DNA of 64,000 nt from Stenotrophomonas rhizophila (lineage in GTDB: Bacteria; Pseudomonadota; Gammaproteobacteria; Xanthomonadales; Xanthomonadaceae), in NCBI RefSeq assembly GCF_003751305.1, contig NZ_RJKV01000001.1:1779586-1843585 (forward strand), given 5' to 3'. The notes below the pieces were generated by a model, which did no database searches, was not told the origin of the DNA, and saw nothing but the letters and a program-made list of their open reading frames with translations. Within the stretch, counting starts at the first letter, position 1; every line of letters starts with the position of its first letter. The translations under genes and the position numbers were made by a program. Positions 62,599 through 64,000 of the stretch are shown here, in pieces.

Positions 62599-64000
62599 GG
62601 GGTCTCCTTGGCGGTGGCGTCGGCGCTGCGCACCGGGGCGGCCTGGGCCCGGGCGATCCAGGCCTCGATGCGGGCGTCGAGCAGGTCCAGCGGCATCGCG
62701 CCGCCGCCCAGCACCGCGTCGTGGAACGCGCGGATGTCGAACCGGTCACCCAGCGCCTGCTCTGCACGGGCGCGCAGGGCGAGGATGTCGAGCTGGCCGA
62801 TCTTGTACCCCAGTGCCTGCCCCGGCCAGACGATGTAGCGGTCGGTCTCGGCCTGGATGCTGGGCTCATCGTCGGAGGGATGGGCGTGGAAGAAGTCCAC
62901 CATCTGCTGGCGGGTCCAGCGCTTGTAGTGCACGCCGGTGTCCAGCACCAGGCGGTTGGCACGCAGCAGCTCGCCGGCCAGGTGGCCGTACCGGCTGTAC
63001 GGATCCTTGAAGAAGCCGACCTCGCCGGCCAGCTGTTCGGCATACAACGCCCAGCCTTCGATGAAGGCGTTGTAGCCGGCCTGCTGGCGGAACGGCGGCA
63101 GCGGCAATGTCTGCGACAACGAAATCTGCAGGTGATGCCCCGGTACGCCCTCGTGATACGCCGTGGTTTCGATGTTGACCAGCGTGCGTTCGGTCGCATC
63201 GTTGGCGTTGACCATCACGATCGCCGGCTTGGTGCCCTGCGGATTGCTCTGCCAATACTCGGCACCGGGCGCTTCGCGACGGAAGGCCGGCATCCCCTGC
63301 ACCTCCAGCGGCGTCTTGGGCAGGGTGCCGAACAGTTTGGGAAGCTCCGGCTCCATGTCGGCGATGTAGCCGCGATACAACGTCAGGATCTGGTCGCTGG
63401 AGGTGGCGAAGTGGCGCTTGTCGGTGGCCACCGCCTTGCGGAAGCTGGCCAGGTCGGGGTAGCCCTGCCCGATGGCGATCCGGGTCATCTCGCCTTCGAT
63501 CCGCGCGACTTCCGCCAGACCGATCTGATGGATCTCCTCGGGCGATTTGTCGGTGGTGGTCTGGGTATGCACGGCGAACAGATAGCGCTTGTCGCCGTCA
63601 GGCAGCGACCAGAGGCCTTCGTGCTCACGCCCTTTCGCCGCGTACTCCTCTTGCACGAAGGCCGCCAGACGGGTGTAGGCCGGGCGCACCTGCCCGTCAA
63701 TGGCAGCCATCAGCTGGGTGCGGATGGCCTCGCGCTGCGCCGGGTCGGCCACGACCGCGTCCAGTTTCTTCAACGGCGAGGCGAACGCACTGTCGGCACC
63801 GGCTGGTGCGGCGATGCTGGCGATCTGCGCGGGCAGCTTGTCGAGCAGATAGCGTGGCTGCACCAGGCCATCCTTCGCACCCTGCCGCGAGACCTCGATG
63901 ATCTGCGCCAGCAGGGCCGGAACGGCATTGAGCCGCGCGATGTAGTCCTGGTAGTCCTTGGCGTTCTCGAACGGGAAGGCATCGCCCATCCCGGCCAAGC
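62595..64000 (-). CDS. DUF885 family peptidase, paralogue 2, 5' end outside window
   Basis: At least 467 residues are visible, and the frame is open to the window edge. The upstream part with signal peptide is missing because a DUF885 protein has about 600 residues and the visible part starts in the [21 protein letters not shown] segment. The metal motif is [16 protein letters not shown] (H-E-x-x-P-G-H), followed by [14 protein letters not shown]. Its gene precedes paralogue 1 with an ATGA-type overlap of four bases. The two copies differ in loop sequence around the H-E motif, which suggests different peptide preferences. Confidence 0.92.
   Translation of the reverse strand, partial: LAGMGDAFPFENAKDYQDYIARLNAVPALLAQIIEVSRQGAKDGLVQPRYLLDKLPAQIASIAAPAGADSAFASPLKKLDAVVADPAQREAIRTQLMAAIDGQVRPAYTRLAAFVQEEYAAKGREHEGLWSLPDGDKRYLFAVHTQTTTDKSPEEIHQIGLAEVARIEGEMTRIAIGQGYPDLASFRKAVATDKRHFATSSDQILTLYRGYIADMEPELPKLFGTLPKTPLEVQGMPAFRREAPGAEYWQSNPQGTKPAIVMVNANDATERTLVNIETTAYHEGVPGHHLQISLSQTLPLPPFRQQAGYNAFIEGWALYAEQLAGEVGFFKDPYSRYGHLAGELLRANRLVLDTGVHYKRWTRQQMVDFFHAHPSDDEPSIQAETDRYIVWPGQALGYKIGQLDILALRARAEQALGDRFDIRAFHDAVLGGGAMPLDLLDARIEAWIARAQAAPVRSADATAKETP

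Overview
The window is GC-rich, densely coded bacterial chromosome with no rRNA, tRNA, prophage, insertion sequence or CRISPR array that I can see. The divergent ppsR/ppsA pair, the TonB-dependent receptors, the bacteriophytochrome, the DUF885 and S9 peptidases and the protein sequences themselves point to the Xanthomonadaceae, most likely Stenotrophomonas, Xanthomonas or Pseudoxanthomonas. The species cannot be fixed from sequence reading alone.

Layout. 1-5.6 kb is housekeeping: ppsR (cut by the window edge) divergent from ppsA, an EcsC-family protein, orn, tadA and mntR. 5.7-15 kb is a signalling block: a leftward operon of a three-receiver hybrid kinase, CheR, a receiver-less CheB and a receiver-kinase, divergent from a PAS kinase, a lone receiver and a GAF-GGDEF(degenerate)-EAL protein. 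15-21.7 kb holds a DUF1653 protein, a GAF protein, a small membrane protein, an MFS exporter, a HelD/UvrD-like helicase and a CHAD protein. 21.7-27.1 kb is a tightly overlapped leftward operon rsbR-rsbS-rsbT-SpoIIE phosphatase-histidine kinase-hybrid kinase, that is, a stressosome module wired to two-component output. 27.4-28.5 kb holds a membrane protein and a 23-residue membrane peptide.

28.9-33 kb encodes exported redox proteins: a TlpA-like protein, YceI, a DsbD-N-like protein, a di-haem peroxidase and a second TlpA-like protein. A TonB receptor follows. 35.9-44.4 kb is a second signalling block: bacteriophytochrome, receiver, hybrid kinase, receiver and a convergent multi-PAS hybrid kinase. 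44.7-47.1 kb holds a CDF metal transporter, a zinc-ribbon protein, an SRAP protein lacking its catalytic residues and a CsbD-like protein.

47.2-64 kb is a single leftward gene train: two DUF885 peptidases, an amino-acid permease, a dipeptidyl-peptidase-IV-like enzyme, a GH35-like galactosidase, an unclassified Tat-exported toroid protein, a GH127 beta-L-arabinofuranosidase and a TonB receptor. Together these look like a system for taking up and dismantling arabinosylated, galactosylated, proline-rich glycopeptides such as plant extensins; this reading is inference.

Across the window there are eight histidine kinases and about twelve receiver domains, yet no response regulator with a DNA-binding domain. 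The best candidates for something undescribed are the CheR/CheB-hybrid kinase operon, the stressosome-kinase operon, the glycopeptide locus with its unclassified enzyme, and the residue-stripped SRAP protein.
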